Assembly: GCF_006912135.1 (NCBI RefSeq)
Contig: NZ_VIRS01000011.1
Location: 62,001-126,000, forward strand
DNA length: 64,000 nt
Source: Cryptosporangium phraense
Lineage (GTDB): Bacteria; Actinomycetota; Actinomycetes; Mycobacteriales; Cryptosporangiaceae
Direction: 5' to 3'
A program made the translations under genes and the position numbers. Below the pieces are notes generated by a model, which was not told where the DNA came from, made no database searches, and saw only the letters and a list, made by a program, of their open reading frames with translations. Shown here one piece after another: positions 27,453-36,231 of the stretch. Position 1 is the first letter of the stretch; every line of letters begins with the position of its first letter.

Positions 27453-28193
27453 CTAGCGATTGGACCTGATTCGGCGGAGCCGGTCGCCGACGAACGCGAT
27501 TGCTCCGCCCAGTGCGGCGAGGTTCTGGATGTTGTCGAAGATCGCGCCGGCGCTGCCGGTCCTGGCGTAGAGGTAGACGCCGGCGCCTACGGGCGGGAGC
27601 GCCGAGGACAGGAAGAGGCGCAGATCGGAGCCGAGGACCCAGTCCAGCGGGGCCCAGAACGTGGCGGCGAGCCGGTGGGTTCTGATTCGCAGGGCCGCGG
27701 AGACCAGATCGGCCGCGTAGCGGAAGCGGCGCCACGGCGTCGGGACGTCCTCGAGGTCGCGGCGGACGCCCTCGGGGGTGAGGGTGTCGTTCGGGCCGGC
27801 GAGCAGCCCGATCAGCGCGCCGAGGTCCGCCCGCCCTTGGCGCAGGATCAGGCCGGCCAGCCCCCAACTCGCACCGAGGCTGAGCCCGACGCCGATCACG
27901 ACCTCGTGGCCGAGGACGGCCGGCGCCCGGGAGAGCGTCGCGCAAGCCGCGTTGACGAGTCCGGCGGCCGCGCCGACCAGGCTGCCGGTTCGGAGCCAGG
28001 CGATCGGCCGGGCCGGGGCGGCGCTGTCGAGGTAGACGACGACGGCGGCGCAGGCGCCGAGCAGGGTTCCGGCGAGTGGGTTCGAGTTCAGCGCGGCGGC
28101 GAGGCTGACGACCACGCCGGTGAGGAGGGTGGCCGCGATCCGGCGCGGCAGCGTCGGGGGCGCTGGTCGGGCCGGGGCGGCGAGTTCGGTCAC
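27453..28193 (-). CDS. hypothetical membrane protein, 246 aa
   Basis: Hydrophobic segments at about residues 19-38, 42-56, 68-86, 95-117 and two near the C terminus (LSSALPPVGAGVYLYA, LAALGGAIAFVGDRL). A charged central loop, TPEGVRRDLEDVPTPWRRFR, separates the halves. The GTG at 28193 overlaps the PadR stop by 4 bp, so the PadR protein and this protein are translationally coupled. Function unknown; likely the target of that regulator. Confidence 0.65.
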   Translation of the reverse strand: MTELAAPARPAPPTLPRRIAATLLTGVVVSLAAALNSNPLAGTLLGACAAVVVYLDSAAPARPIAWLRTGSLVGAAAGLVNAACATLSRAPAVLGHEVVIGVGLSLGASWGLAGLILRQGRADLGALIGLLAGPNDTLTPEGVRRDLEDVPTPWRRFRYAADLVSAALRIRTHRLAATFWAPLDWVLGSDLRLFLSSALPPVGAGVYLYARTGSAGAIFDNIQNLAALGGAIAFVGDRLRRIRSNR

Positions 28194-28513
28194 GCGATGC
28201 CGCCGGCGGCGGCTGGACGCCAGTGAAGTTTCGCTGCCGCTTTTGCTTGCAGGGCCGCGGTGGCGGCGGTGCGGCCCTCGGGGGTCAGCTGGTAGAGCCG
28301 ACGGCGGGGGCGGGGAGCCGAGTACTCACCCTCCCAAGTGGAGCTGACCCAGTCGGCGACGGTGAGCCGGTCGAGCGCTGGGTAAACGGTGCCCGGCCCG
28401 AGTTTCGCCTGTTCACAGATGCGAAGGCCCCAGTGGGGGTCGTCGTCGTTAGCGTCGAGGAGGACGTGCAGGATGGCGACCATCGCTGCCGTCAATCGGG
28501 GAATTCTCGTCAT
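28190..28513 (-). CDS. PadR-family transcriptional regulator, 107 aa
   Basis: Winged-helix regulator: AAMVAILHVLLD, LRICEQAKLGPGTVYPALDRLTVADWV (recognition helix and wing) and LYQLTPEGRTA, the hallmark order of PadR proteins. The short C terminus fits the PadR-s2 subgroup. The ATG at 28513 has TAATGT 6 nt upstream and no Shine-Dalgarno, so it is probably leaderless. It heads the membrane-protein operon. Confidence 0.88.
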   Translation of the reverse strand: MTRIPRLTAAMVAILHVLLDANDDDPHWGLRICEQAKLGPGTVYPALDRLTVADWVSSTWEGEYSAPRPRRRLYQLTPEGRTAATAALQAKAAAKLHWRPAAAGGIA

Positions 28514-28519
28514 GGAGGC

Positions 28520-28525
28520 ACATTA
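28520..28525 (-). promoter_or_regulatory. -10 hexamer TAATGT of the PadR operon
   Basis: TAATGT on the minus strand, 6 nt before the ATG at 28513. The surrounding GGAGG/CCTCC pair (GGAGGATCTAATGTGCCTCC) makes a short palindrome over it that could be the PadR operator. Confidence 0.45.
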
Positions 28526-28559
28526 GATCCTCCAGGGCGATATATCGGGCAAGCCACGC

Positions 28560-28697
28560 TTATCGGCGTAGGAGGCGGAGGAGCGGGTGCTGGCGGCGCT
28601 GCTTCCAGTACTTGGTGAGCCCGACGGCGAGCCAGGCGATGGATCCGAGCAGCAGCGCGTACCAGCAACCGGCCCAGATCATTTCTCCGATGGTCAC
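28560..28697 (-). CDS. small single-span membrane protein, 45 aa
   Basis: A short ORF with start GTG 28697: MTIGEMIWAGCWYALLLGSI, then a continuing hydrophobic helix to about residue 28, then a strongly basic tail (KYWKQRRQHP, RLLRR). The single span plus positive cytoplasmic end is protein-like and the length is well below usual gene-calling limits. No good ribosome site precedes it; an ATG at 28682 is a second possible start. Function unknown. Confidence 0.4.
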   Translation of the reverse strand: MTIGEMIWAGCWYALLLGSIAWLAVGLTKYWKQRRQHPLLRLLRR

Positions 28698-28741
28698 GGA
28701 GTTGTCGGTACCCGGTTGGGCCGGGTCTTAGTGCTTCTCGC

Positions 28742-29200
28742 TCAGCGGACCTCGACGATCAGCTCCACCTCTACCGGCGCGTTCAACGGCAGAGCCGCCA
28801 CCCCCACCGCACTCCGCGCGTGCTTCCCCGCCTCACCGAACACCGCGCCGAACAGCTCGCTGGCCCCGTTCACCACGCCCGGCTGCCCAGTGAACCCCGG
28901 CGCCGAGGCCACGAAACCCACCGCCTTCACGACGCGCACCACGGCGTCCAGATCGATGACGGACGCGACCGCGGCGAGGGCGTTGAGCCCGCAGAGGCGG
29001 GCCTGCTCGTAGCCGACCTCAGCCGTCACCTCGGCACCCAGCAGACCGGTGACGGTGAGCTTGCCGTCGACCAGCGGGAGTTGCCCGGACGTGTACACGT
29101 ACGGGCCGGTGCGCACCGCCGGGACATAAGCCGCAACCGGGGGCGCCACGGCCGGGAGCGTCAGGCCGAGCTCGGCGAGGCGGTCAGCGATCTTGCTCAC
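28742..29200 (-). CDS. RidA/YjgF-family protein, 152 aa
   Basis: RidA-like trimeric imine/enamine hydrolase fold. It shows TGPYVYTSGQLPLVDGKL and GYEQARLCGLNALAAVAS, near the family positions, and ends VEVELIVEVR. At 150 residues it belongs to the longer actinobacterial subgroup. The GTG at 29200 (VSKIADRL) follows a GGAGGGG site and overlaps the small upstream gene by 4 bp. Equivalent to Rv3678c of M. tuberculosis by gene order. Confidence 0.88.
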   Translation of the reverse strand: MSKIADRLAELGLTLPAVAPPVAAYVPAVRTGPYVYTSGQLPLVDGKLTVTGLLGAEVTAEVGYEQARLCGLNALAAVASVIDLDAVVRVVKAVGFVASAPGFTGQPGVVNGASELFGAVFGEAGKHARSAVGVAALPLNAPVEVELIVEVR

Positions 29201-29358
29201 TGCCCCTCCTTCGGACGCTTCAAGTAGGCAACGAGCTGCTCGGCGTTCGGCCCGGGGATCACCGAGACGAGTTCCCAGCCGTCTTCGCCCCAGTTGTCGA
29301 GGATCTGCTTCGTGGCGTGCACCAGCAGCGGAACCGTCACGTACTCCCACTTCGTCAT
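29197..29358 (-). CDS. DUF4177-like small protein, 53 aa
   Basis: A compact ORF beginning MTKWEYVTVPLLVHATKQ and containing WGEDGWELVSVIPGP, the DUF4177 pattern. It is conserved immediately upstream of the RidA gene in mycobacteria (Rv3678A by my recollection). The stop overlaps the RidA GTG (GTGA). TAGGGT lies 7 nt before the ATG at 29358, so it is probably leaderless. Function unknown. Confidence 0.8.
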   Translation of the reverse strand: MTKWEYVTVPLLVHATKQILDNWGEDGWELVSVIPGPNAEQLVAYLKRPKEGQ

Positions 29359-29365
29359 GGCCCGA

Positions 29366-29371
29366 ACCCTA
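29366..29371 (-). promoter_or_regulatory. -10 hexamer TAGGGT of the DUF4177-RidA operon
   Basis: TAGGGT on the minus strand ends 7 nt before the ATG at 29358. It lies back to back with the promoter at 29403. Confidence 0.45.
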
Positions 29372-29402
29372 CTGTGAGAGGCGGCTACTCCCCGACCGTG
29401 GT

Positions 29403-29408
29403 TACGCT
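29403..29408 (+). promoter_or_regulatory. -10 hexamer TACGCT of the paired ATPase operon
   Basis: TACGCT ends 6 nt before the GTG at 29415, with no ribosome site, suggesting a leaderless transcript. Confidence 0.45.
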
Positions 29409-29414
29409 CGTAGA

Positions 29415-30386
29415 GTGCCCGAGGAATCCACTTCGTTCCCCCAGGCGCGGCTGCACGTAGTCACCGGAAAGGGCGGAACCGGCAAGACGACGGTCGCCGC
29501 CGCGCTGGCCCTCGCGTTGGCCGCCGGCGGTCGCCGCACCCTGCTCGTCGAGGTGGAGGGCCGGCAGGGCATCGCCCCGCTGTTCGGCCTGGACCCGCTG
29601 CCCTACAGCGAGCGGCCGATCGCGGTCGCCCCCGAGGGTGGCGAGGTCCGCGCGCTCGCCGTGGACGCCGAGGAGGCGCTCCTCGACTACCTGGAGATGT
29701 TCTACAAGCTCGGCCGGGCCGGCCGGATGCTCAAGAAGCTCGGCGCGATCGACTTCGCCACGACGATCGCCCCCGGCATGCGTGACGTGCTGCTGACCGG
29801 GAAGGTCAAGGAGGCGGTGACCCGTGCGGACCGCGGCCGCCGCGTCTACGACGCGGTCGTGATGGACGCGCCGCCGACCGGCCGCGTCGCCCGCTTCCTC
29901 AACGTCAACCACGAGGTGGCCGGGCTCGCCAAGGTCGGGCCGATCAAGTCCCAGTCCGACGGGGTGATGGCCGTTCTCCGCTCGCCGATGACCGCCGTCC
30001 ACCTGGTGACGCTCCTCGAGGAGATGCCGGTCCAGGAGACGGCGGACGCGGTGACCGAGCTGGCCGGTATCGGGCTGCCGATCGGCGCGGTGCTGGTGAA
30101 CTCGGTCCGGAGCGCGTCGCTCGTCGACGCGAAGGTCACCCAGGCCGAGCTGAAGCGCGGGCTGACCGCGGCCGGGCTGCCGACCGACCGGGGGACTCTC
30201 AAGGGCCTCACCGACGAGGTCAGCGACCACGTCCGGCGGGCCGCGCTGGAGCAGCGCCTGCGCGCCGACCTGACCGAGCTGGGCCGGCCGGTGGTCGACC
30301 TGCCGTTCCTGGCCGGCGGGATCGACTCCGACGGTCTGTACGAGCTGGCCGACGTGCTGCGGAACGCGGGGGTGCGAGCGTCGTGA
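29415..30386 (+). CDS. Get3/ArsA-like ATPase, first of a pair, 323 aa
   Basis: Deviant-Walker ATPase of the ArsA/Get3 group. VVTGKGGTGKTTVAAAL is the P-loop near residue 14 and VVMDAPPTGRVARFL holds the switch aspartate. Equivalent by order to Rv3679, which acts as a pair with Rv3680. Not accompanied by arsenite genes, so arsenic export is unlikely; a membrane-protein targeting or metabolic role is possible. Start: GTG 29415, leaderless. Its stop overlaps the partner by 4 bp (GTGA). Confidence 0.9.
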   Translation: MPEESTSFPQARLHVVTGKGGTGKTTVAAALALALAAGGRRTLLVEVEGRQGIAPLFGLDPLPYSERPIAVAPEGGEVRALAVDAEEALLDYLEMFYKLGRAGRMLKKLGAIDFATTIAPGMRDVLLTGKVKEAVTRADRGRRVYDAVVMDAPPTGRVARFLNVNHEVAGLAKVGPIKSQSDGVMAVLRSPMTAVHLVTLLEEMPVQETADAVTELAGIGLPIGAVLVNSVRSASLVDAKVTQAELKRGLTAAGLPTDRGTLKGLTDEVSDHVRRAALEQRLRADLTELGRPVVDLPFLAGGIDSDGLYELADVLRNAGVRAS

Positions 30387-31510
30387 CGCGACTGGACATC
30401 GAGGCGCTGCTGACCGATCCGGCCACCCGGATCATCGTCTGCTGCGGCTCCGGCGGAGTGGGCAAGACCACGACCGCGGCCGCGCTGGGGCTGCGCGCGG
30501 CCGAGGCCGGGCGCCGGACGGTCGTGCTGACGATCGACCCCGCCCGCCGGCTGGCCCAGTCGATGGGGCTCTCCGAGCTCGACAACACGCCCCGCCGGGT
30601 GAAGGGCGTCGAGGCCGGCTCCGGCGGCGAGCTGCACGCGATGATGCTCGACATGAAACGGACGTTCGACGAGGTCGTGCTCGCGCACACCGACCCCGAA
30701 CGGGCCGAGGAGATCTTCGCCAACCCGTTCTACCAGGCCATGTCGTCCTCGTTCTCCGGGACGCAGGAGTACATGGCGATGGAGAAGCTGAGCCAGCTAC
30801 GGGCGGCCGACGAGTGGGACCTGATCATCGTCGACACCCCGCCGAGCCGGTCGGCGCTGGACTTCCTGGACGCGCCGCAGAACCTGGCCAACTTCCTCGA
30901 CGGCCGGCTGCTGCGGATGCTGCTGGCGCCGGCCAAGACGGGCGGGCGGGGCGTCATGAAGGTGATGTCGGCGTCGTTCTCGATCTTCGGCCGGGTCATC
31001 ACGAAGATCCTGGGCGCGCAGCTGCTGAACGACGTCTCGACGTTCGTCGGAGCGCTGGACTCGATGTTCGGCGGGTTCCGGGAGCGGGCTCAGCGCACCT
31101 ACGACCTGCTGAAGACGCCGGGCACGGCGTTCGTCGTGGTGGCGGCTCCGGAGCCGGACGCGGTGCGGGAGGCGTCGTACTTCGCCGCTCGGCTGATCGC
31201 GGAGGACATGCCGCTCGCCGGTCTGGTGCTCAACCGGGTGCACGCGACCGAGGCGCCGTCGTTGTCGGCGGCCGACGCGCTGGCCGGTGCGGAGGAGCTC
31301 GAGCGCACCGGCGCGTCGCCGGTGACGGTCGAGGTGCTCCGCATCCACGCCGATCTGTCGCGGCTGGTGGAGCGGGAGAAGCGGATCGCGGCGGGGTTCA
31401 CCACCGCGCACCCGGACGTTCCCGTCGTCGAGGTGCCGGCCGAGGCCGAGGACGTCCACGACCTCGACGGCTTGCGCCGAGTGGGCGCCGCACTAACCCG
31501 TCGGCTGTAG
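30383..31510 (+). CDS. Get3/ArsA-like ATPase, second of the pair, 375 aa
   Basis: Partner ATPase with P-loop IVCCGSGGVGKTTTAAALG near residue 18, DPARRLAQSMGL (A-loop-like) and LIIVDTPPSRSALDFLDAP. Equivalent by order to Rv3680. The two paralogues probably form a heterodimer, as in the mycobacterial pair. It is longer than the first because of an inserted region around residues 180-230. Its 3' end overlaps the convergent whiB gene by 18 bp. Confidence 0.9.
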   Translation: MTRLDIEALLTDPATRIIVCCGSGGVGKTTTAAALGLRAAEAGRRTVVLTIDPARRLAQSMGLSELDNTPRRVKGVEAGSGGELHAMMLDMKRTFDEVVLAHTDPERAEEIFANPFYQAMSSSFSGTQEYMAMEKLSQLRAADEWDLIIVDTPPSRSALDFLDAPQNLANFLDGRLLRMLLAPAKTGGRGVMKVMSASFSIFGRVITKILGAQLLNDVSTFVGALDSMFGGFRERAQRTYDLLKTPGTAFVVVAAPEPDAVREASYFAARLIAEDMPLAGLVLNRVHATEAPSLSAADALAGAEELERTGASPVTVEVLRIHADLSRLVEREKRIAAGFTTAHPDVPVVEVPAEAEDVHDLDGLRRVGAALTRRL

Positions 31511-31783
31511 GTCGTGCGCTTTGCGTGCGGTTTCGAGCAGCTTCCACCACGACGTGACGTCGGGGCGCCGGCGTAAGAGAGCACGGCGCTCGCGCTCGGT
31601 CATACCGCCCCAGACCCCGAACTCGACGCGGTTGTCGAGGGCGTCAGCGAGGCACTCGGTTCGAACCGGACAACCCATGCAGACCGTCTTGGCACGGTTC
31701 TGCGCCGCTCCCTGGACGAAGAGCGAGTCCGGATCGCTGGCACGACAGGCCGCACGTCCAGCCCAGTCAGCGATCATTCCCAT
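31493..31783 (-). CDS. whiB4: WhiB-family [4Fe-4S] regulator, WhiB4-like, 96 aa
   Basis: Redox-sensing iron-sulfur transcription factor. Four cysteines C13, C35, C38 and C44 give the CX21CX2CX5C arrangement, followed by the turn GVWGGMTERERR and a basic C terminus. Assigned to the WhiB4 type because it lies between the Get3-like pair and ponA2, as in M. tuberculosis. ATG 31783 lies 6 nt after an AGGGGG site; a second ATG is two codons on. Its promoter region lies opposite the ponA promoter. Confidence 0.88.
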   Translation of the reverse strand: MGMIADWAGRAACRASDPDSLFVQGAAQNRAKTVCMGCPVRTECLADALDNRVEFGVWGGMTERERRALLRRRPDVTSWWKLLETARKAHDLQPTG

Positions 31784-32053
31784 CTCTGCCCCCTTCAGCG
31801 TCACGCCGTCCCGGCAAGGCTCGTCAGGCACGCAATCCGTGTGGGCGACGCCGTATCGGTCCGGCATGCCTGCCCCAGGACGGTAAGAAAGGGGCGGTAG
31901 CAGTTGGCAGCGGCCATTCGGGTGGTCTTTCAACAGAACTAATGGCCAGTGGCCATCCACCGTTCGTTCGAGGTTGCCCTGCTCAGGCCTGGTGCCCCCT
32001 GTCACACCAACCCGCGAGTAACCACGCAACCGGGGATTCTGGAGTTCTCTGCG

Positions 32054-32059
32054 TACTCT
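32054..32059 (+). promoter_or_regulatory. -10 hexamer TACTCT of the ponA gene
   Basis: TACTCT ends 7 nt before the GTG at 32067 with no Shine-Dalgarno in between. Confidence 0.5.
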
Positions 32060-32066
32060 GTCAGCC

Positions 32067-34508
32067 GTGAAGTTGCCTCAGGACCGCACGATCGCCAATG
32101 TCGTCTCACTGGTGCTCTGCGGAATCCTCGCCGGTGTGGTGATCGCCGCCGCCGCTTTCCCAGCGGTCGGTGTGTCCGGATTAACCGCTAAGTCGGCCTC
32201 GGATTCCTTCAGTGACCTTCCGGCGAACCTCAAGATCCCGCCGGTGCCGCAGAACTCGGTGCTCTACGCGGCCGACGGGCGGAACGTCATCGCCCAGTTC
32301 TACGACGAGAACCGGCGGAACGTCGCTCTGGCCGACATCGCCCCGGTGATGCGTCAGGCGATCGTGGCGGCCGAGGACAACCGGTTCTACCAGCACCAGG
32401 GCGTCGACGGCCGTGGCGTGATCCGGGCGTTCGTCAAGAACCAGGCGAACGGCGAGGTGTCGCAGGGCGCCTCGACGCTGACCCAGCAGTACGTGCGGTC
32501 GATCCTGAAGTACGGCGCGACCAACTCCGAGGAGTACCGGCTGGCCACCGAGGACACGGCGGGCCGGAAGCTGCGCGAGATGCGGTACGCGATCGCGCTC
32601 GAGAAGCAGCTCTCCAAGGACCAGATCCTGCAGAACTACCTGAACATCACGTTCTTCGGGAACAGTGGCTACGGCATCTACTCGGCGTCCTACGCCTACT
32701 TCAGCAAGCCGCCGTCGCAGCTGACGCTGCCCGAGGCCGCGATGATCGCCGGCATGGCGCAGAACCCGACCCAGTACAACCCGGTCGGCGGCAAGTTCGG
32801 CCAGAAGCCGGCGCTCGACCGCCGGGAGTACGTGCTGAACCAGATGGTGAAGCTGAAGTACATCACCCAGGCCGAGGCCGACGCGGCCAAGAAGACCGAC
32901 CTCGGGCTCAACCCGAAGCCGACCAAGCAGTCCTGTGAGAACGGCAACACGAACTTCGGCTTCTTCTGCGGCTGGTTCCTCGACTGGTGGAAGTCGAACC
33001 CGGCGTTCGGCAAGACCCGCACCGAGCGTGAGGACAACCTCAAGAAGGGCGGCTACAAGATCGTCAGCTCGCTCGATCTCCGGATGCAGGCGGCCGCCCA
33101 GAAGAACGTCGACAACGAGCTGAGCGCGAGCAACCCGTTCGCGACCGGCGTCGTCGTGGTCGAGCCCGGCACCGGCCGGGTGAAGGCGATGGCGATCAAC
33201 CGGAAGTACGGCATCGGCAAGGGTCAGGGCCGGAAGAGCTACCCCTACACGGTCAACCCGCTGCTGTCCGGTTCGTCGGTGTCACCGGGCTTCCAGGCCG
33301 GATCGACGTTCAAGATGTTCACCGCGGTGGCGGCGCTGGAGAAGAACATCCCGCTGAGTCACACGATCTTCTCGCAGCCGCGATACACCTCGCAGTTCCC
33401 CGGCGACTGTTCGGACGGCAGCGGCAAGTGGTGCCCGAAGAACGCGGGCAAGAACATGACCGGCCTGCAGACGATGTCCAGCGCGTTCGGCGAGTCGGCC
33501 AACACGTACTTCGTCCCGCTGGAGGAGCAGGTCTCGGTCAAGTCGGCCATTTCGGCGGCCGAGGCGGCCGGCGTCGAGCTCCGCTCGACCGAGGACCTGA
33601 AGAACAAGAAGGACGCCCAGACCGACCCCAACGCCTGGGGCGCGTTCACGCTCGGCGTCGCCCAGGTCTCGCCGCTGGACATGGCGACGGCCTACGCGAC
33701 GATCGCGGCCCGCGGCAAGTACTGCGCGCCGCTCCCGCTCAAGTCGATCACCGACCAGGACGGCAAGCAGCTCACCGACCTGGCCAACCCGAGCTGCAAG
33801 CAGACGATCCCGCAGCAGGTCGCGGACGCCGCCGCCGACATGGCGCGCTGCCCGGTCGGCGACCAGTCGATGGTCGGCATCTCCTGCACGCACCCGGGCG
33901 GGACCCGGACGGCGGCCAGCGTCGGCGGTCAGATCGACCGCCCGGTCGCGGGCAAGACCGGTACCACCGACGACAACGCGACGGCCTGGTTCGTGGCCTT
34001 CACGCCGAACCTCTCGGCCGCGTCGTTCATCGCCAACCCGGACAGCCCGACCCAGGAAGTTCCGAACACGAACATCCCGATCCACGTCGGCCGCAACACG
34101 CTCGACGCGGCCGTGTCGAAGCTGCCGGTGAAGCAGTTCACGGCGCCGACGAACAAGCTGGCCTACGGCGTCCGGGTGACGGTGCCGGACACGACCGGCG
34201 ACTCGGTGGACGCGGCGACCAGCAAGCTCCGGGCGGCGGGCTTCGAGGTGCGGGTGTCGTCGACCCGGGAGAACTCCGACGAGGGTGAGGGTCGCGTCTC
34301 CCGGAGCGAACCGCCCGGCGGTAGCTCGAGCACCAAGGGCGGCGTCGTCATGCTGGTGCTGAGCAACGGCCAGGAGAAGGCTCCGGAGACCCCGAAGCCC
34401 GGCGAGAACGGCGACGGCGGCATCCGCGACCAGATCTGCGCGGCCAACCCCGACCTGCCGATGTGCAAGGACCAGCAGGGCGGCGGGCCCGGCAACAACG
34501 ACAACTAG
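32067..34508 (+). CDS. ponA2: class A penicillin-binding protein with PASTA domain, PonA2-like, 813 aa
   Basis: Bifunctional peptidoglycan synthase anchored by one N-terminal span (residues about 12-36). Glycosyltransferase (GT51) domain with E103 in AAEDNRFYQHQG and GASTLTQQYVR; transpeptidase domain with S413-x-x-K416 (STFK), S477-x-N479 and K630-T-G; a PASTA domain near residues 690-755 (VTVPDTTGDSVDAA) and a Gly/Asn-rich end. Gene order (Get3 pair, whiB4, this gene, phosphoesterase) is that of mycobacterial ponA2. Start: GTG 32067, leaderless. A strong hairpin follows. Confidence 0.95.
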   Translation: MKLPQDRTIANVVSLVLCGILAGVVIAAAAFPAVGVSGLTAKSASDSFSDLPANLKIPPVPQNSVLYAADGRNVIAQFYDENRRNVALADIAPVMRQAIVAAEDNRFYQHQGVDGRGVIRAFVKNQANGEVSQGASTLTQQYVRSILKYGATNSEEYRLATEDTAGRKLREMRYAIALEKQLSKDQILQNYLNITFFGNSGYGIYSASYAYFSKPPSQLTLPEAAMIAGMAQNPTQYNPVGGKFGQKPALDRREYVLNQMVKLKYITQAEADAAKKTDLGLNPKPTKQSCENGNTNFGFFCGWFLDWWKSNPAFGKTRTEREDNLKKGGYKIVSSLDLRMQAAAQKNVDNELSASNPFATGVVVVEPGTGRVKAMAINRKYGIGKGQGRKSYPYTVNPLLSGSSVSPGFQAGSTFKMFTAVAALEKNIPLSHTIFSQPRYTSQFPGDCSDGSGKWCPKNAGKNMTGLQTMSSAFGESANTYFVPLEEQVSVKSAISAAEAAGVELRSTEDLKNKKDAQTDPNAWGAFTLGVAQVSPLDMATAYATIAARGKYCAPLPLKSITDQDGKQLTDLANPSCKQTIPQQVADAAADMARCPVGDQSMVGISCTHPGGTRTAASVGGQIDRPVAGKTGTTDDNATAWFVAFTPNLSAASFIANPDSPTQEVPNTNIPIHVGRNTLDAAVSKLPVKQFTAPTNKLAYGVRVTVPDTTGDSVDAATSKLRAAGFEVRVSSTRENSDEGEGRVSRSEPPGGSSSTKGGVVMLVLSNGQEKAPETPKPGENGDGGIRDQICAANPDLPMCKDQQGGGPGNNDN

Positions 34509-34519
34509 GCGCTCGTGAC

Positions 34520-34550
34520 AGTGGCCCCCGGGATGCTCCCGGGGGCCACT
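34520..34550 (+). terminator. 14-bp terminator hairpin after ponA
   Basis: Arms 34520-34533 and 34537-34550 pair perfectly with a 3-nt loop, 11 nt after the stop; TTCTG follows. It can also serve the convergent YqeY gene ending at 34594. Confidence 0.8.
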
Positions 34551-34593
34551 TCTGCGTGCGGTCCGACGTCGGCCTGGGTGACGTCGGAAGGAA

Positions 34594-35058
34594 TCAGGAG
34601 AGCTGTCGCTTGACCTCGGCCGCGACGCGGCCGCCGGGCGCGCGCCCGGCGACGGCGGCCTGCACCGCCTTCATGGCCTGACCCATCTGTTTGACGTCGG
34701 TGACGCCGGCGTCGGAGAGGGCGGACGCGACGACCGCGGTCAGTTCGTCGTCGGAGAGCTGCTTCGGCAGGTACCGGGAGAGGACCTCACCTTCGGCGCG
34801 CTCGCGGTCTGCACGATCGGCCCGTCCGCCCGACGCAAAGGCCTCAGCGGCCTCAGTTCGCTTCTTGGCTTCCCGGGTGAGCACCCGGAGCACTTCGTCG
34901 TCAGAGAGCTCACGAGCGGCCTTTCCGGCCACTTCCTCGTTGCGGATCGCGGTGAGGGCCATCCGCAGGGTCGCGGTGACGAGTTCGTCCCGGGACTTCA
35001 TCGCGGTCGTGAGATCGGTCGTGAGGCGGGTCTTCAGGCCGCCTTCAGTAGTGCTCAT
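34594..35058 (-). CDS. GatB/YqeY domain protein, 154 aa
   Basis: YqeY-like protein related to the tRNA-binding tail domain of GatB/E amidotransferases. It shows LKTRLTTDLTTAMKSRDE, LRMALTAIRNEEV, YLPKQLSDDEL and a C-terminal GGRVAAEVKRQL. The length is standard. TACGGT lies 8 nt before the ATG at 35058 and no Shine-Dalgarno is seen, so it is probably leaderless. The role of the family in vivo is unknown. Divergent from the phosphoesterase. Confidence 0.9.
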   Translation of the reverse strand: MSTTEGGLKTRLTTDLTTAMKSRDELVTATLRMALTAIRNEEVAGKAARELSDDEVLRVLTREAKKRTEAAEAFASGGRADRADRERAEGEVLSRYLPKQLSDDELTAVVASALSDAGVTDVKQMGQAMKAVQAAVAGRAPGGRVAAEVKRQLS

Positions 35059-35066
35059 GAGGTCCG

Positions 35067-35072
35067 ACCGTA
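35067..35072 (-). promoter_or_regulatory. -10 hexamer TACGGT of the yqeY-like gene
   Basis: TACGGT on the minus strand, 8 nt before the ATG at 35058. Confidence 0.45.
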
Positions 35073-35110
35073 CTCCCGGCGGGTGGGGTGGCCGGTGGAT
35101 TTTCGGCGGG

Positions 35111-35116
35111 TACGCT
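35111..35116 (+). promoter_or_regulatory. -10 hexamer TACGCT of the phosphoesterase gene
   Basis: TACGCT ends 8 nt before the ATG at 35125, back to back with the promoter at 35067. Confidence 0.45.
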
Positions 35117-35124
35117 GCTCAACC

Positions 35125-36054
35125 ATGAAGCGCTTGCTCCTGGGTGCTGTTGGCGGGGCGGTCGGCGCGGGCGCGGCGACGCTGGCCTACTCGGCGCTGT
35201 ACGAGCGGACACGCTGGACGCTCCGCCGTTTCGACGTCCCCGTGCTGGCCCAGGACGCCGAGCCGCTACGCATCCTGCACATCTCGGACCTGCACATGCT
35301 GCCCGGGCAGCACAGCAAGCAGGAGTGGGTCCGCAGCCTGGACGCGCTGGACCCGGACTTCGTCGCGCTGACCGGTGACAACCTCTCGTCGGCGGACGCG
35401 GTGCCGTCGGTGCTCGACGCGCTCGGCCCGCTGCTGCGGCGGCCCGGAGCGTTCGTGTTCGGGTCGAACGACTACTACGGGCCGGTCCCCAAGAACCCGT
35501 TCAAGTATTTCGACAAGCACCACAAGCGCGTCCACGGCCCGTCGCTGCCGTGGACCGATCTCCGCGACGCACTGGCCGAGTCCGGGTGGGCGGACCTGAC
35601 GAACGCTCGGGCGACCGTCACGGCCGGAGGCCGGGTTCTGGACCTGGGTGGGGTGGACGACCCGCACCTTCGTTTGGACCGGTACGTCGCGGGGGCGTTG
35701 CCGCCGGCGGACCTGCACCTGGGCCTGGTGCACGCGCCGGAGCCGCGGGTGCTGAACTCTTTTGCCGCCGACGGGTACGACCTGGTGCTGGCCGGCCACA
35801 CGCACGGCGGGCAGCTGCGGGTGCCGGGCTATGGCGCGCTGGTCACGAACTGTGGCATCGAACGTGATCTCGCTCGCGGTGCGCACCGCTGGAGCGGGGA
35901 CACGTGGCTGCACGTTTCCGCAGGTATGGGGACGTCACCGTACGCGCCGATCAGGTTCGCCTGCCCGCCTGAGGTGAGCCTGCTCACGCTGGTGCCGAGG
36001 CCGGAGCACGGGGGGCGGGATACCCGTGCGCGGGAGTCGGCCGGCGTCGGCTAG
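35125..36054 (+). CDS. metallophosphoesterase (calcineurin-like), membrane-anchored, 309 aa
   Basis: Two-metal phosphoesterase with a single N-terminal span ([21 protein letters not shown]). Motifs in order: LHISDLHML (DXH), LTGDNLSS (GD), GSNDYYGP in place of the usual GNHD, and AGHTHGGQ. The GNHD variant replaces the active-site His by Asp or shifts it, an unusual feature shared with its positional homologue Rv3683 as I recall. The substrate may be a phospholipid headgroup or nucleotide; YkuE-like proteins act on lipids. Start: ATG 35125, leaderless. Confidence 0.88.
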   Translation: MKRLLLGAVGGAVGAGAATLAYSALYERTRWTLRRFDVPVLAQDAEPLRILHISDLHMLPGQHSKQEWVRSLDALDPDFVALTGDNLSSADAVPSVLDALGPLLRRPGAFVFGSNDYYGPVPKNPFKYFDKHHKRVHGPSLPWTDLRDALAESGWADLTNARATVTAGGRVLDLGGVDDPHLRLDRYVAGALPPADLHLGLVHAPEPRVLNSFAADGYDLVLAGHTHGGQLRVPGYGALVTNCGIERDLARGAHRWSGDTWLHVSAGMGTSPYAPIRFACPPEVSLLTLVPRPEHGGRDTRARESAGVG

Positions 36055-36071
36055 TATTTGCTCCGTGCCGC

Positions 36072-36148
<77 letters not shown>

Positions 36149-36164
36149 CGTTATTGCAGGTAAA

Positions 36165-36205
36165 GGCCAGTTTCCCTTCGTGGGGAACCGGTCTTTTTCT
36201 GTTTT
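36165..36205 (+). terminator. rho-independent terminator of the tRNA gene
   Basis: Imperfect 12-bp hairpin (36165-36176 with 36182-36193, one mismatch, loop TTCGT) followed by TTTTTCTGTTTT, a classic U-tract rare in this GC-rich window. Confidence 0.8.
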
Positions 36206-36231
36206 GACCGTGGACAATGCAGCCGTGACCG

